Assembly (NCBI RefSeq): GCF_900156315.1
Contig: NZ_FTNI01000014.1
Coordinates: forward strand, 62,001 to 126,000
Origin: Microbispora rosea
GTDB taxonomy: Bacteria; Actinomycetota; Actinomycetes; Streptosporangiales; Streptosporangiaceae
DNA length: 64,000 bases
Reading direction: 5' to 3'
Shown here: in pieces, positions 19,833 to 28,674 of the stretch
Layout of the letters: the number at the start of each line of letters is the position of its first letter
Position numbering within the stretch: position 1 is the first letter of the stretch
The notes under the pieces: generated by a model
The model's database searches: none
What the model was told of the DNA's origin: nothing
The model's input: the letters and a program-made list of their open reading frames with translations, nothing else
Program-made: the position numbers and the translations under genes

Positions 19833-20606
19833 ATGGGTGAATTCGTCAGGGTGGAGATCTCCGAGCACATCGCGACGATCCGGCTCGACCGGCCGAAGAT
19901 GAACGCGCTGAACCGGCAGGTCCAGGAGGAGATCGCGGAGGCCGCGCGCCTCGTGGACGCCGATCCGAACACGCACGCGGTCATCGTCTACGGCGGCGAG
20001 CGCGTCTTCGCGGCCGGCGCCGACATCAAGGAGATGGCGGTCATGTCCTACGCCGACATGGCCGTGCACTCACGCACTCTGCAGGACTGCTTCACCGCGG
20101 TCGCGCGGATCGGCAAGCCGGTGATCGCGGCGATCACCGGGTACGCCCTGGGCGGCGGCTGCGAGCTCGCGCTGTGCGCCGACTTCCGGGTGGCCGGACA
20201 GAGCGCGAAGCTCGGCCAGCCGGAGATCACCCTCGGGATCATCCCCGGCGCGGGCGGGACCCAGCGCCTGCCCCGGCTGGTCGGGCCCGCCAAAGCCAAG
20301 GAGCTGATCTTCACCGGGCGGCACGTGGACGCCGCCGAGGCCCTCGCCATCGGCCTGGTCGACCGCGTGGTGCCCGACGGCGAGGTCTATACGGCGGCGC
20401 TCGAACTCGCCGCGACGTTCGCCGGAGGGCCGGTCACCGCGGTGCGCGCGGCCAAGCTCGCGATCGACCACGGCCTGGAGGCCGACCTCGACACCGGCCT
20501 GGAGATCGAGCGCCTCCAGTTCTCCGGGCTGTTCGCGACCCAGGACGCCCGGGAGGGCATGACGGCCTTCGCCGAGAAGCGCCGCCCCAAATTCACCGGC
20601 CACTAA
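19833..20606 (+). CDS. Enoyl-CoA hydratase/isomerase family protein
   Basis: 257 aa. Crotonase fold: oxyanion-hole segments GERVFAAGADIKEM and ALGGGCELALCADFRVA, then ITLGIIPGAGGTQRLPRLVG and KELIFTGRHVDAAEAL. Both catalytic-type glutamates (GGGCELALCAD and GQPEITLG) appear present, supporting hydratase activity in fatty-acid or amino-acid breakdown. ATG 19833 follows GGTGGGGGCC; an in-frame ATG at 19821 has no ribosome site. It stands alone after the GT4 gene and ends at a repeat-rich convergent gap. Confidence 0.9.
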   Translation: MGEFVRVEISEHIATIRLDRPKMNALNRQVQEEIAEAARLVDADPNTHAVIVYGGERVFAAGADIKEMAVMSYADMAVHSRTLQDCFTAVARIGKPVIAAITGYALGGGCELALCADFRVAGQSAKLGQPEITLGIIPGAGGTQRLPRLVGPAKAKELIFTGRHVDAAEALAIGLVDRVVPDGEVYTAALELAATFAGGPVTAVRAAKLAIDHGLEADLDTGLEIERLQFSGLFATQDAREGMTAFAEKRRPKFTGH

Positions 20607-20622
20607 CCCCCCTCCCCCACCC

Positions 20623-20760
20623 CCCGTGATCTTGTAGTTTGTCGCAGCCGTCCCCGCTGACCTGCGGCGACCATCCCCGTGATCTTGCAGTGACTTGCCG
20701 GGCGCCCTCGCTGACCTGGGCAGACCACGTTCGCGATCATGCAGAGTGCAAGGGCGCCTG
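20623..20760. repeat. Three imperfect ~52-bp tandem repeats
   Basis: CCCCGTGATCTTGTAGTT at 20623 and CCCCGTGATCTTGCAGTG at 20675 begin two copies of a unit that also shares CGCTGACCTGSG and GACCA near its end. A third, degenerate copy starts about 20728 (CGATCATGCAG). No plausible gene is present in this stretch. It looks like a dispersed intergenic repeat. Confidence 0.55.
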
Positions 20761-20893
20761 TCGTGTCGCAGGCGCGCCGTGGGCAGGTCGTGCCGCAGGC
20801 ACGCGGTGGGCGGGGTCGTGCCGAAGGCGCGCAATGGGGAAGCGTGCCGGAGGTGCGCCATGGGAAGCGTGCCGAAGGCGCGCAATGGGGAAG
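20761..20893. repeat. Five ~26-bp tandem repeats with hairpin potential
   Basis: Units start at 20761, 20788, 20816, 20843 and 20868, followed by a degenerate partial copy. The consensus is close to CGTGCCGAAGGCGCGCAATG plus GGGAAG; units 3 and 5 are nearly identical. The core GTGCCGCAGGCAC in unit 2 is a perfect hairpin, weakened in the others. They fill the gap between convergent genes and could act together as a bidirectional terminator or be a mobile/dispersed repeat. Confidence 0.7.
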
Positions 20894-20905
20894 CGGGCCG
20901 GAGGG

Positions 20906-21775
20906 TCAGGACGTGTGGGCGAGGACGGCGCCGGCGAGTTCCTCGTGCACCTCGGGCGGCAGGGTGTGGCCCATGCCCTGGACCGTCATCAGGCGGGCGC
21001 CGGGGATCCCCTCGGCGATGAGGGCGCCGTGGCCCGGCTTGGCCGGCTCGTGCGTGCCCTCGACGACCAGGGTGGGAGCCGTGATCCGGTGCAGGACGCC
21101 CACCGGCTCGAAATCCGGCTTCGCCGCCGCGGCCAGCCGGTGGTTGGCCGCCGAGTCGAGGTCCCGCGCCCGGTCGTACAGGCGTTCGGCGAGCCTGCGC
21201 GAGGCGTCCTCGTCGAACGGAAGGCCGCCGCCGTGCAGCACGCGGTCCTCCGCGATCATGCGCTCGATCCGCTCGCGCCGGTCGCGCGGCGGCGGCGCGG
21301 CGATCACTTCGCGGTAGAACGCGACGAACTCCGGCGTCGGCTCGGGCAGGCTGCCCTCGGGCTGCGGCTCACCCATCAGCGCCCGCATGAGCACCGCGCC
21401 CTCACCGCCGCCGAGCGGCGACGAGCCGATGACGGTGAGCGTCCGCACGCGCTCCGGCCGCTCCACCGCGATCAGCTGCCCGAGCAGCCCGCCCGCCGAG
21501 TGGCAGACCAGATGCGCGCCGTCCAGCCCGTGCGCGTCCATCACCCGCAGCACGTCGTCCTTGATGTCGTCCCACGTGTACGGATCCTTCTCGAAGTCGA
21601 TGATGTCGGACATCCCGGTGTCGCGGTGGTCGTAGCGGATCACGCGCCGGCCGCCGGCGGCGAGCCGGCCCACGAACTCGTCGGGCCACAGGATCCCCTG
21701 CGACATCGAACCCATCACCAGCACGATCGGCGCGTCGGCCGCGGCCCCGAACTCTTCACTCCAGATGTTTGGCAT
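20906..21775 (-). CDS. Alpha/beta-fold hydrolase
   Basis: 289 aa. Fold landmarks: PIVLVMGSMSQGILWPDEFV (oxyanion loop), RVIRYDHRDTGMSD, nucleophile Ser in VCHSAGGLLGQL, acid in TLVVEGTHEPAKPGHG, and catalytic His in VQGMGHTLPPEV. The nucleophile elbow is CHSAG rather than the usual GHSxG, a tolerated variant. It resembles aclacinomycin-methylesterase (RdmC)/TAP-type hydrolases. Its start is 3 nt from the end of the LAL regulator gene, so the two are probably cotranscribed with the regulator first. The substrate is unknown. Confidence 0.86.
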   Translation of the reverse strand: MPNIWSEEFGAAADAPIVLVMGSMSQGILWPDEFVGRLAAGGRRVIRYDHRDTGMSDIIDFEKDPYTWDDIKDDVLRVMDAHGLDGAHLVCHSAGGLLGQLIAVERPERVRTLTVIGSSPLGGGEGAVLMRALMGEPQPEGSLPEPTPEFVAFYREVIAAPPPRDRRERIERMIAEDRVLHGGGLPFDEDASRRLAERLYDRARDLDSAANHRLAAAAKPDFEPVGVLHRITAPTLVVEGTHEPAKPGHGALIAEGIPGARLMTVQGMGHTLPPEVHEELAGAVLAHTS

Positions 21776-21778
21776 GGG

Positions 21779-24478
21779 CTAAAGCATGCTGTGCCGGGCC
21801 GCCGGCGCCTTCCGTAGAACTACTAGCCGCGCCAGCTCAGTACGTGAGGTGATGCCGAGCTTCGGATAGATCTTGTACAGGTGGTATTCGACCGTGCGCG
21901 GGCTGAGGAACAGCCGGGCGGCGATCTCCTTGCTGGTCGCGCCGTCCGCCACCAGGGTGGCGATGCGCAGCTCCTGCGGGGTGAGCGCGTCCAGCGCCAT
22001 GCCCCGCACGTCCGGCGCCACCTCGGGAGCCGGCGGCGCGTCCTTCCCGGCGTGGACGCTCTCGCCCGCCGCGCGCAGCTCGCCGTACGCACGCCGTGCC
22101 CAGGGCGCGACGCCCGCGCGCTGGAACGTCTCGAACGCCGCGCGCAGGTGCGCCCTGGCCTCTCCCGGCCGGTGCGTACGGCGCAGCCGCTCGCCCAGCA
22201 GCAGCCCCGTCCTGGCCGCCTCGAACGGGTTGGCGTGCAGTCGTGAGGCCTCGCCGAGCGCCTCGACCGCCTGGTCGTCCGGCAGGACCAGGCCGCGGCA
22301 CCGGGCGAGCAGCGCCCTGGACTCGGCCGTCCCCGCGTGGGCCGACCAGCGCTCGTACGCCTCCAGGGCCGCCCGGGCGGTATCGCCGTCGCCCGCGCCG
22401 GCGGCGGCCTCGATCCGGTCGGGCGTGCTCCGCCAGACCACGGTCGGATGACCGGCTCCCGGGCCGGCGGCGACGATCGCGGTGAACCGGTCGTGCGCGG
22501 CGGCGAACCGGCCGAGGCAGAGGTCGAGCATGGCCAGGGCGTACGCCGCGAGCCCGGCGCGCAGGCCCACCCGGTGGGGGACGGCGATGGCCAGCGCCTC
22601 CCCGGCATACCGGGCGCAGGCCTCCTCCTCGCCGCGCAGGGCCGCCACGGCCGCGAGGTTGGCCAGGTGCGCGGCCACGGTGTTGGCGTATCCGGCCTCG
22701 CGAGCCAGCTCCAGGCCCTCCTCGGAGACGGCCCGGCTCTCGGCGAGGCGCCCGCCGAGCCGTTCCGCGGTGGCGACGAACTCCAGCACCACGGGGAGCT
22801 GCCCGGTCATCCCGGAGACCCTGGCCACGCGGCCGGCCCGCTCGGCCAGCTCGGAGGACAGGTCCACCTCGCCCAGGTAGCTGGCCGCCGCCGTCGCCCA
22901 CAGGAACTCGGCCGCCTCGCGCAGCTCACCCGTACGGCCGAGCGCCCGCCTGAGCAGGTCGTGCCCGCCGCCGCCCGCGAGCGTCGCGCCGATGCCGGCG
23001 ACCACGTCGCGCAGGAACCCTTCGGGGAAGGCCGCCGCCCGCCGCCCGATCTCGACCATGGCCGCCGTGTCGCCCACGTACGACGCCGCCTCCGAGGCGT
23101 CGGCCAGCATGTCCAGGGTGTCGCCCGCCGCGAGGATCCGTACGGCCTCGGCGGCGTTGCCCGAGTTCAGCTCGAACCGTCCGCGTAGCCGGGCGATCTC
23201 CATGGTCAGCGCGGTGTCCGCCCCGGCGAGCTCGCGCGCCTCGGCCAGCAGGGACTCCGCCTGGCCGGGACGGCCGCCGAGCCACGCGGCCACGGCGGCG
23301 TCCTTGAGCCGCCCGGCGCGCACGAGCGGTTCTGGGGTCAGTTCGGCGGCCCTGGTCAGGGCGGTGGCGGCGGCGCCGTACCCGCCTCGGTCGCGGGCCC
23401 GTTCGGCGGCCAGCGCGAGCGCGGCGGCGACCGGTTCGTCCTGGCCGAGCGCGGCCCCGGCCAGATGCCAGGCCCGCCGGTCCCCGCCGGACATCTCGGC
23501 AAGCGCCGCGTGCGCCTCGCGGCGTGCGGCGGGGGAGGCCGCCTCGTACACCGCAGACCGGATCAGCGGATGGCGGAACCGCACGTGCGTCCCGGACACG
23601 CCCGCGAGCCCGGCGGACTCGAGCTCGGGCAGCGCCGCATCGCCCGCGCCCAGCCGCTCGGCGGCCCGCAGCACCAGGCCGAGATCGCTCTCGACCGCCG
23701 CGAGCAGGGCGGTCAGCCGCGCCCCCGGGGACAGCGCGGCCACCTGGTCGCCGAAGAGCCTGCTCCCGCCGGGAAGGGGGTCGGGCAACGGTTCCCGCCC
23801 GGCCCGCTGGGCGGCGGTGAGCAGCCGTGCCGTCTCGTGCAGCGCCAGCGGATTGCCCCCGGTCAGCGCCACGAGGTCGCGCCTGACGGGCGCGGCGAGC
23901 GCGAAGCCGGCGTCGAGCAGTTCGGCGGCCGCCGGTTCGGCCAGCCCGGCGATCTCCAGCGAGGGCAGGCCCTTCACCGGCGTGTCGCCGCGTACGGCCA
24001 GCGGCATCGCGATCGGCTCGGTGCGCAGCCGCCTGGCGGCGAACAGCAGGGCGTCGGCCGACGGCCGGTCCACCCACTGGAGGTCGTCGACCACGCAGAT
24101 CAGCCCGTTCGGCGCGGCGGCCTCGGCCAGCAGCGACAGCACCCCGGCCGCCAGCAGGAACCGGTCGCCGGAACCGGCGGGGGCCAGCCCGAGCGCACCG
24201 CGTACGGCCTCGGCCTGTGGTTCCGGCAGCGCGTCGAGCAGCCCGGCCACCGGCAGCAGCAACTGGTGCAGGGCGGCGAACGCCAGGTCGGCCTCCGCCT
24301 CGACCCCCGTGGTCCGCAGCACGCGCATGGGACCGCCGCGGGAGGCCGCCAGGTCGAGCAGCGCCGTCTTGCCGGCACCCGCCTCGCCGCGCAGCACGAG
24401 CGCGCCGCCGTGACCTTTTCCGGCCCGGTCGATCAGGTCGTCGATCGCGGCCGTTTCCGCCGATCTGCCGTAAAGCAC
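21779..24478 (-). CDS. LAL-type LuxR regulator with N-terminal AAA/STAND ATPase
   Basis: About 899 aa. LYGRSAETAAIDDLIDRA starts the ATPase, with Walker A LRGEAGAGKTALLD and Walker B ICVVDDLQWVD; a long TPR-like helical region follows. The C-terminal LuxR HTH is LTPQELRIATLVADGA, SKEIAARLFLSPRTVEYHLY. LAL proteins are large signal-integrating activators of catabolic or antibiotic genes. GTG 24478 (VLYGRS) is chosen because it begins the conserved block and follows TACAGT by 8 nt; the open frame continues to 24667 but that part overlaps the divergent operon. It is upstream of the hydrolase gene. Confidence 0.9.
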   Translation of the reverse strand: MLYGRSAETAAIDDLIDRAGKGHGGALVLRGEAGAGKTALLDLAASRGGPMRVLRTTGVEAEADLAFAALHQLLLPVAGLLDALPEPQAEAVRGALGLAPAGSGDRFLLAAGVLSLLAEAAAPNGLICVVDDLQWVDRPSADALLFAARRLRTEPIAMPLAVRGDTPVKGLPSLEIAGLAEPAAAELLDAGFALAAPVRRDLVALTGGNPLALHETARLLTAAQRAGREPLPDPLPGGSRLFGDQVAALSPGARLTALLAAVESDLGLVLRAAERLGAGDAALPELESAGLAGVSGTHVRFRHPLIRSAVYEAASPAARREAHAALAEMSGGDRRAWHLAGAALGQDEPVAAALALAAERARDRGGYGAAATALTRAAELTPEPLVRAGRLKDAAVAAWLGGRPGQAESLLAEARELAGADTALTMEIARLRGRFELNSGNAAEAVRILAAGDTLDMLADASEAASYVGDTAAMVEIGRRAAAFPEGFLRDVVAGIGATLAGGGGHDLLRRALGRTGELREAAEFLWATAAASYLGEVDLSSELAERAGRVARVSGMTGQLPVVLEFVATAERLGGRLAESRAVSEEGLELAREAGYANTVAAHLANLAAVAALRGEEEACARYAGEALAIAVPHRVGLRAGLAAYALAMLDLCLGRFAAAHDRFTAIVAAGPGAGHPTVVWRSTPDRIEAAAGAGDGDTARAALEAYERWSAHAGTAESRALLARCRGLVLPDDQAVEALGEASRLHANPFEAARTGLLLGERLRRTHRPGEARAHLRAAFETFQRAGVAPWARRAYGELRAAGESVHAGKDAPPAPEVAPDVRGMALDALTPQELRIATLVADGATSKEIAARLFLSPRTVEYHLYKIYPKLGITSRTELARLVVLRKAPAARHSML

Positions 24479-24587
24479 AACCGCAGACTGTATTGCCCGG
24501 TGCAGGACAGCGGATTCCCAGCCACTTCTGAGCGACTCCGCATTTTGTATCAAGAAACGATCCAAAATGCCGCTATCGTGGCGGCCC

Positions 24588-24956
24588 ATGATGCGGTTGC
24601 GAGTGCTGGGCCTGTCACGGCTGCGCCGGGCGCTGCTGTCCCGGCTCGACTCTCGGTACGTCACCAAGCCCGATCACCGGCAGGACCTGAAGGACGCCCT
24701 CTGGGAGGTCCAGATGCTCCGCCGGGAGGTCGTGGGGCTGCGTGACGAGGTCGACCGGCTGCGGCGGGTCGCCACGGCGCCCGTGAAGCCGGCCACGGCG
24801 CCCAAGCCGGCCTCGGACCTCAAGGCGGCCGAGGCGCACCGGCTGGCCACCGAGACCGCCGCGGCGGTGGACACGCTGCTGCAGAGCGAGATGCGGATCT
24901 GGCAGGCGATCGACGACCTGTCGGCGCGGGTGGGCGCTCCCGGACGGGCGGGGTGA
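24588..24956 (+). CDS. Small coiled-coil protein, first gene of the PP-loop/M55 operon
   Basis: 122 aa from ATG 24588 (a second ATG follows at 24591). A basic N-terminus (RLRVLGLSRLRRALLSRLDS) precedes a heptad-rich segment DLKDALWEVQMLRREVVGLR, continuing DEVDRLRR, an Ala/Pro/Lys spacer (TAPVKPATAPKPAS), and a second helix ending SEMRIWQAIDDLSARV. No catalytic motif is visible. I do not recognise the family. TATCGT (24574-24579) is a possible -10 for a near-leaderless start. It is 6 nt from the PP-loop gene, so a scaffold or partner role for that protein is a reasonable guess only. Confidence 0.7.
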   Translation: MMRLRVLGLSRLRRALLSRLDSRYVTKPDHRQDLKDALWEVQMLRREVVGLRDEVDRLRRVATAPVKPATAPKPASDLKAAEAHRLATETAAAVDTLLQSEMRIWQAIDDLSARVGAPGRAG

Positions 24957-24962
24957 CCGGTC

Positions 24963-26189
24963 GTGCGGGTGCGGTGGACACGTGACGAGGACGTCTGGCG
25001 GCTGGTCTTCCTGCTCGACGCGGAGGACGAGACCACGGGGGCCTGCACCGACGGCCACCCCATCGAACTGCGGACCAACTCCTGCCACGTGCGGACCGGC
25101 GCCGCCGGCGCGTCCCCGCATCCCGACCTGCTCGCGGTCGCCGCATGGACCGTCGTCGCACCGTGGACCAGGCGGCGGGTGACCTTCGACAGGCCGATCT
25201 CCGCCGGGCTCGCCGAGGCGCTGCGCACGGGGTGGGGCGTGGACGCCGGGCCGGTCGGGTCGGAGCCGCGTACCGGCGCCCGGCTGGCGATCTCCTACAG
25301 CGGGGGCGCGGACTCGATGGCGGTTGCCACGATGTTCCCCGACGCGCCGTTCGTGCACTTCCAGCGGGTGAGTCACCCCCGGGTGCCCAACCGGTGGACG
25401 CACTACCGCGCCGAGGTGCTGGCGCGGCTCGTCCGCAAGACCGGGCGAGAGGTGCACGTCGTCCAGTCGGACCTCGAGTTCGTGCTGAGCCGGCCCCGGC
25501 CCGGCTTTCCGGAGCACCAGGCGGTGACGGCGGGCGCGCTGCTGCTGGCCGACGACCTCGACCTCGGCGGCGTCGCCTTCGGCCACGAGCTGGGGTCGCG
25601 CTGGCTGGGCGGCGAGCGGTACACCCACCGCTACAGCCCGGACAACCCGATGTGGGCGGCCGGCGGCCCGTGGGGCCGTCTGTACGCTGCGGCGGGGCTC
25701 GCGATGGTCCTCCCGGTCGGCGGCCTGAGCGAGCCGGTGACCATGCGGATGGCGATGGAGTCCGACCTCGCGCATCTGGTCCGCTGGTGCCTGCGCGGCG
25801 ACCTGGACGGTCCCTGCGCGACGTGCTCCAAGTGCCTGCGCAAGGAGCTGATCCTGGCGGCCGTTGAGCGGCGGCCGCTGAACACGCCTATCACCGCCGC
25901 GATGCCCGCCGCGCGCAAGTGGCAGGAGCCGCCGCCGTACGGTGGCCAGGAGACGATCGAATACGGGTGCGCGCACGTCCCGGGCATCGAGGAGACCCCC
26001 TTCGCCAAGGCCGCGGAGTTCCTCCAGGCGACCCCGGAGTCCGTACGGTGGCTGGAGCACTGTTATCCGCCCGCGCTGCGGGAGATACCGGAGCCCTGGC
26101 GTGCCCGGGTCGAGGCGTACGTCGGTGAGAACATCGGGCTGATGACGGAGGACGAGGCGCGCCGGGTGGAGACGTGGGGGGAACGATGA
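24963..26189 (+). CDS. PP-loop ATPase-like protein with QueC-like cysteine motif (DUF6395-type)
   Basis: 408 aa. The N-terminal about 100 residues are beta-rich and unrecognised. ISYSGGADSMAVATMF (S113-S118) is a PP-loop SGGxDS motif as in ATP-pyrophosphatases that adenylate a substrate (QueC, TilS, Asn synthase). C285-A-T-C288-S-K-C291-L-R-K resembles the CxxCxxC zinc motif of QueC, but no other queuosine genes are nearby. I associate this architecture with DUF6395, of unknown function. The GTG start is 6 nt after the coiled-coil gene, and the stop overlaps the M55 ATG by 4 nt (ATGA). Predicted activity is ATP-dependent amidation, thiolation or ligation of an unknown substrate. Confidence 0.75.
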   Translation: MRVRWTRDEDVWRLVFLLDAEDETTGACTDGHPIELRTNSCHVRTGAAGASPHPDLLAVAAWTVVAPWTRRRVTFDRPISAGLAEALRTGWGVDAGPVGSEPRTGARLAISYSGGADSMAVATMFPDAPFVHFQRVSHPRVPNRWTHYRAEVLARLVRKTGREVHVVQSDLEFVLSRPRPGFPEHQAVTAGALLLADDLDLGGVAFGHELGSRWLGGERYTHRYSPDNPMWAAGGPWGRLYAAAGLAMVLPVGGLSEPVTMRMAMESDLAHLVRWCLRGDLDGPCATCSKCLRKELILAAVERRPLNTPITAAMPAARKWQEPPPYGGQETIEYGCAHVPGIEETPFAKAAEFLQATPESVRWLEHCYPPALREIPEPWRARVEAYVGENIGLMTEDEARRVETWGER

Positions 26190-27028
26190 GGATCTACCTG
26201 TCGGTGGACATGGAGGGGGTCACCGGGCTGACCGATCCCGAGGAGATGCACGACGGGGGCCGCGGGTACGAGCGCGGCTGCGAGCTGATGACCGGGGACG
26301 CCAACGCGGTCGTCCAGGGCGCCTTCGACGCGGGCGCGGCGTCCGTGCTGGTCAACGACGCGCACGGGTCCACCAAGAACCTCAGGATCGACCTGCTGGA
26401 CGAGCGGGCCTCGCTGATCAGGGGGCCGGGCAAGCCGCACCGCATGGGGCAGGGCCTCACCCCGGACATGACCGCCGCCTGCTTCGCGGGCTACCACGCG
26501 CGCGCGGGCGTGCCACACGGGGTGCTCAACCACACGTGGATGGGCAAGGAGATCCAGAACGTCTACCTGAACGGCGAGATCTGCGGCGAGACCCGGCTCG
26601 TCGCGGGCTTCGCGGGCTCGATGGGCGTGCCGGTCGCGCTCGTGACCGGCGACGAGGCGGTGTGCGAGGAGGCCGGAGAACTGCTCGGCGACGTCGAGAC
26701 GGTGGCCGTGAAGAAGGGCATCGACAGGTTCTCCGCCGAGCTGCTGCCTCCGGCGGTCGCCTGGCGCCGCATCCGCGAGGCCACGGCGCGCGCGCTGGGC
26801 CGGCTGCCGGACTTCCGGCCCTACGTGGTCGAGCCGCCGTACACCCTCGGCGTGGAGTGGAACTCCACCGCCATCGCCGCGGCCTGCTCGATCGTGCCGG
26901 GAGTGCGGCTCGCCGGGCCCCGGCACACCGAGTTCACCACGGACGACTACCACGAGATCATGGCGTTGTTCGGTATCTTCTCCATGATCGGCGGTCAGGT
27001 GGCCTGCGGCAGCGGCCGGTACGGCTGA
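26186..27028 (+). CDS. M55-family D-aminopeptidase (DppA-like)
   Basis: 280 aa. MRIYLSVDMEGVTGL supplies D8 and E10; VNDAHGS supplies H60; AGYHARAG supplies H104. These match the zinc ligands of Bacillus DppA at the same residue numbers. NHTWMG and LNGEICGE (E131) are further active-site positions. M55 enzymes cut peptides with N-terminal D-amino acids, for instance D-Ala-D-Ala, in the cytoplasm. There is no signal peptide. The start overlaps the PP-loop stop, so the two proteins are probably made together. No dpp transporter genes are adjacent, so salvage of cell-wall peptides is less evident than in Bacillus. Confidence 0.9.
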   Translation: MRIYLSVDMEGVTGLTDPEEMHDGGRGYERGCELMTGDANAVVQGAFDAGAASVLVNDAHGSTKNLRIDLLDERASLIRGPGKPHRMGQGLTPDMTAACFAGYHARAGVPHGVLNHTWMGKEIQNVYLNGEICGETRLVAGFAGSMGVPVALVTGDEAVCEEAGELLGDVETVAVKKGIDRFSAELLPPAVAWRRIREATARALGRLPDFRPYVVEPPYTLGVEWNSTAIAAACSIVPGVRLAGPRHTEFTTDDYHEIMALFGIFSMIGGQVACGSGRYG

Positions 27029-27078
27029 CGCCGGGTCCCCCCCGACCCGGTTTCCCCCCCGAAGAAAGAGCAGGCAGA

Positions 27079-28674
27079 GTGGGCAGCGACGGCGTGACCC
27101 GTGAGCGTACGGGTGCGCTGACGCGGCGCGCCTTCCTGGTGGGCGTCGGCGCGGCCGGAGGCGCCGGGGCGATGTACGCGGCGATGGGGGCGCTCGGGCT
27201 CGCGCCCGAAGACCAGCAGAAGGACTACACGCCGCCGAGCCGCTCCGACTTCGCGCTCAGCGGGAGGGGCGCCGGCTCCGTGGTGATCCTCGGGGCGGGG
27301 ATCGCGGGCCTGGCCGCGGCGTACGAACTGGGCAAGGGGGGGTACGACTGCACGATCCTGGAGGCGCGCGACCGGGTCGGCGGGCGCAGCCTCACGCTGC
27401 GCGGCGGCGACCGGCTGCCCGAGCTCCCCGGTCCTCACCAGGAAGGTGCGACGCAGGAGGCGCGGTTCGGGGAGGGCGTCTACTTCAACGCCGGACCGGC
27501 CCGCATCGCCCAGTGGATGGTCACCCTGGACTACTGCCGTGAGCTGGGCGTGCCCATCGAGTTGTTCGTCAACGAGAACTCCGGGGCGTACGTCTACAAC
27601 CACGGGATGAAGGCCCCGGTGCGGGCCCGTACGGCGCGTGCCGACACCTACGGCTACATCAGCGAGCTGCTGGCCAAGGCCACCAGGACCGGCGCGCTGG
27701 ACCGGCGGCTGACGGCGGCGGACAAGGACCGTCTGCTCCACTTTCTGTCGGAGTTCGGCGACATCGGCAAGCGCTACGTCTACACGGGGTCGGAGCGCAG
27801 GGGCTTCGCGACGTACCCCGGCACGGGAGCCGGGGTGCCGTTCGACGGCCCGCCGGCCCTGTCGGAGGTGCTCGGCTACGGGCTCGGCCGGTCGATCGCG
27901 TTCCCGTTCGGTTTCGAGCAGGCCATGCCGATGTTCCAGCCGGTGGGCGGCATGGACGCGATCGCGGTCAAGCTCGCCGACACGGTGGGGCGTGACCGCA
28001 TCCGCACCTCCGTCGAGGTCAAGAAGATCACCAACCTGCCCGACGGCGTGGAGGTCGAGCACACGGGCGGCTCGGCCAGAGCGGACTTCTGCATCGCGGC
28101 ACTGCCGCCGCACGTGCTCGCGCGCATTCCCGGCAACCTGGACGCGCGGGTCGTCGCGGCCCTGAGGACGCCCACCCCGGTGTCGGCCGGGAAGATCGGG
28201 CTGGAGTACCGCCGCCGCTGGTGGGAGACCGACGAGCGGATCTACGGCGGCATCACCGAGACCGACCTGGACATCGCGCACATCTGGTATCCCTCGTACG
28301 GTTTCCACGGCACGCGCGGGCTGGTGGTCGGCTACTACAACCTCGACGAGGACGCCGAGGCGTACGGCCGCCTCACCCACGCGGAGCGGCAGCGGCGGGC
28401 GCTCACCCAGGGCAAGAAGATCCACGGCGAGAAGTACCGGTCGGAACTGCTGTCGAGTGTCTCGATCGCCTGGCATCGGCAGCCGTTCATCGAGGGCGCG
28501 TGGGTCGCCTGGCCCTCCTACGAGGGTGCCTTCACGCTCCTGCAGCGACCGGCCGGCCGGGTGTATTTCGCGGGCGACTGGCTCACCCACCTCATCGCCT
28601 GGCAGGCGGGGGCGCTGGAGTCGGCCCGTAAGGTGGTCACCCAACTGCACCAGCGCGTCGTCAAGGAGGGCTGA
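27079..28674 (+). CDS. Tat-exported FAD-dependent amine oxidase
   Basis: 531 aa. GALTRRAFLVGVGAAGGAGA (R16-R17) is a twin-arginine signal peptide. VVILGAGIAGLAAAYELGKG is the FAD-binding GxGxxG fold and LEARDRVGGRS the amine-oxidase GG motif; YFAGDWLTHLIAWQAGALES is the C-terminal FAD-contact segment. It resembles L-amino-acid oxidases, tryptophan monooxygenases and polyamine oxidases. It would act outside the cytoplasm, releasing H2O2 and ammonia or an aldehyde. GTG 27079 is 50 nt after the M55 stop; the deacylase ATG directly abuts its stop. The substrate cannot be told from sequence. Confidence 0.85.
   Translation: MGSDGVTRERTGALTRRAFLVGVGAAGGAGAMYAAMGALGLAPEDQQKDYTPPSRSDFALSGRGAGSVVILGAGIAGLAAAYELGKGGYDCTILEARDRVGGRSLTLRGGDRLPELPGPHQEGATQEARFGEGVYFNAGPARIAQWMVTLDYCRELGVPIELFVNENSGAYVYNHGMKAPVRARTARADTYGYISELLAKATRTGALDRRLTAADKDRLLHFLSEFGDIGKRYVYTGSERRGFATYPGTGAGVPFDGPPALSEVLGYGLGRSIAFPFGFEQAMPMFQPVGGMDAIAVKLADTVGRDRIRTSVEVKKITNLPDGVEVEHTGGSARADFCIAALPPHVLARIPGNLDARVVAALRTPTPVSAGKIGLEYRRRWWETDERIYGGITETDLDIAHIWYPSYGFHGTRGLVVGYYNLDEDAEAYGRLTHAERQRRALTQGKKIHGEKYRSELLSSVSIAWHRQPFIEGAWVAWPSYEGAFTLLQRPAGRVYFAGDWLTHLIAWQAGALESARKVVTQLHQRVVKEG

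Noticed and set aside
20761..20893. Possible CRISPR array
   Set aside because: The units abut without spacers and no cas genes are near, so it is a tandem repeat and not CRISPR.
20639..21817. 392-codon plus-strand frame across the repeats and opposite the hydrolase
   Set aside because: Its first part translates tandem repeats and the rest is antisense to an alpha/beta hydrolase with a full catalytic triad.
24479..24667. 63-codon N-terminal extension of the LAL regulator
   Set aside because: It overlaps the divergent coiled-coil gene and lies before the conserved YGRSAE start block.
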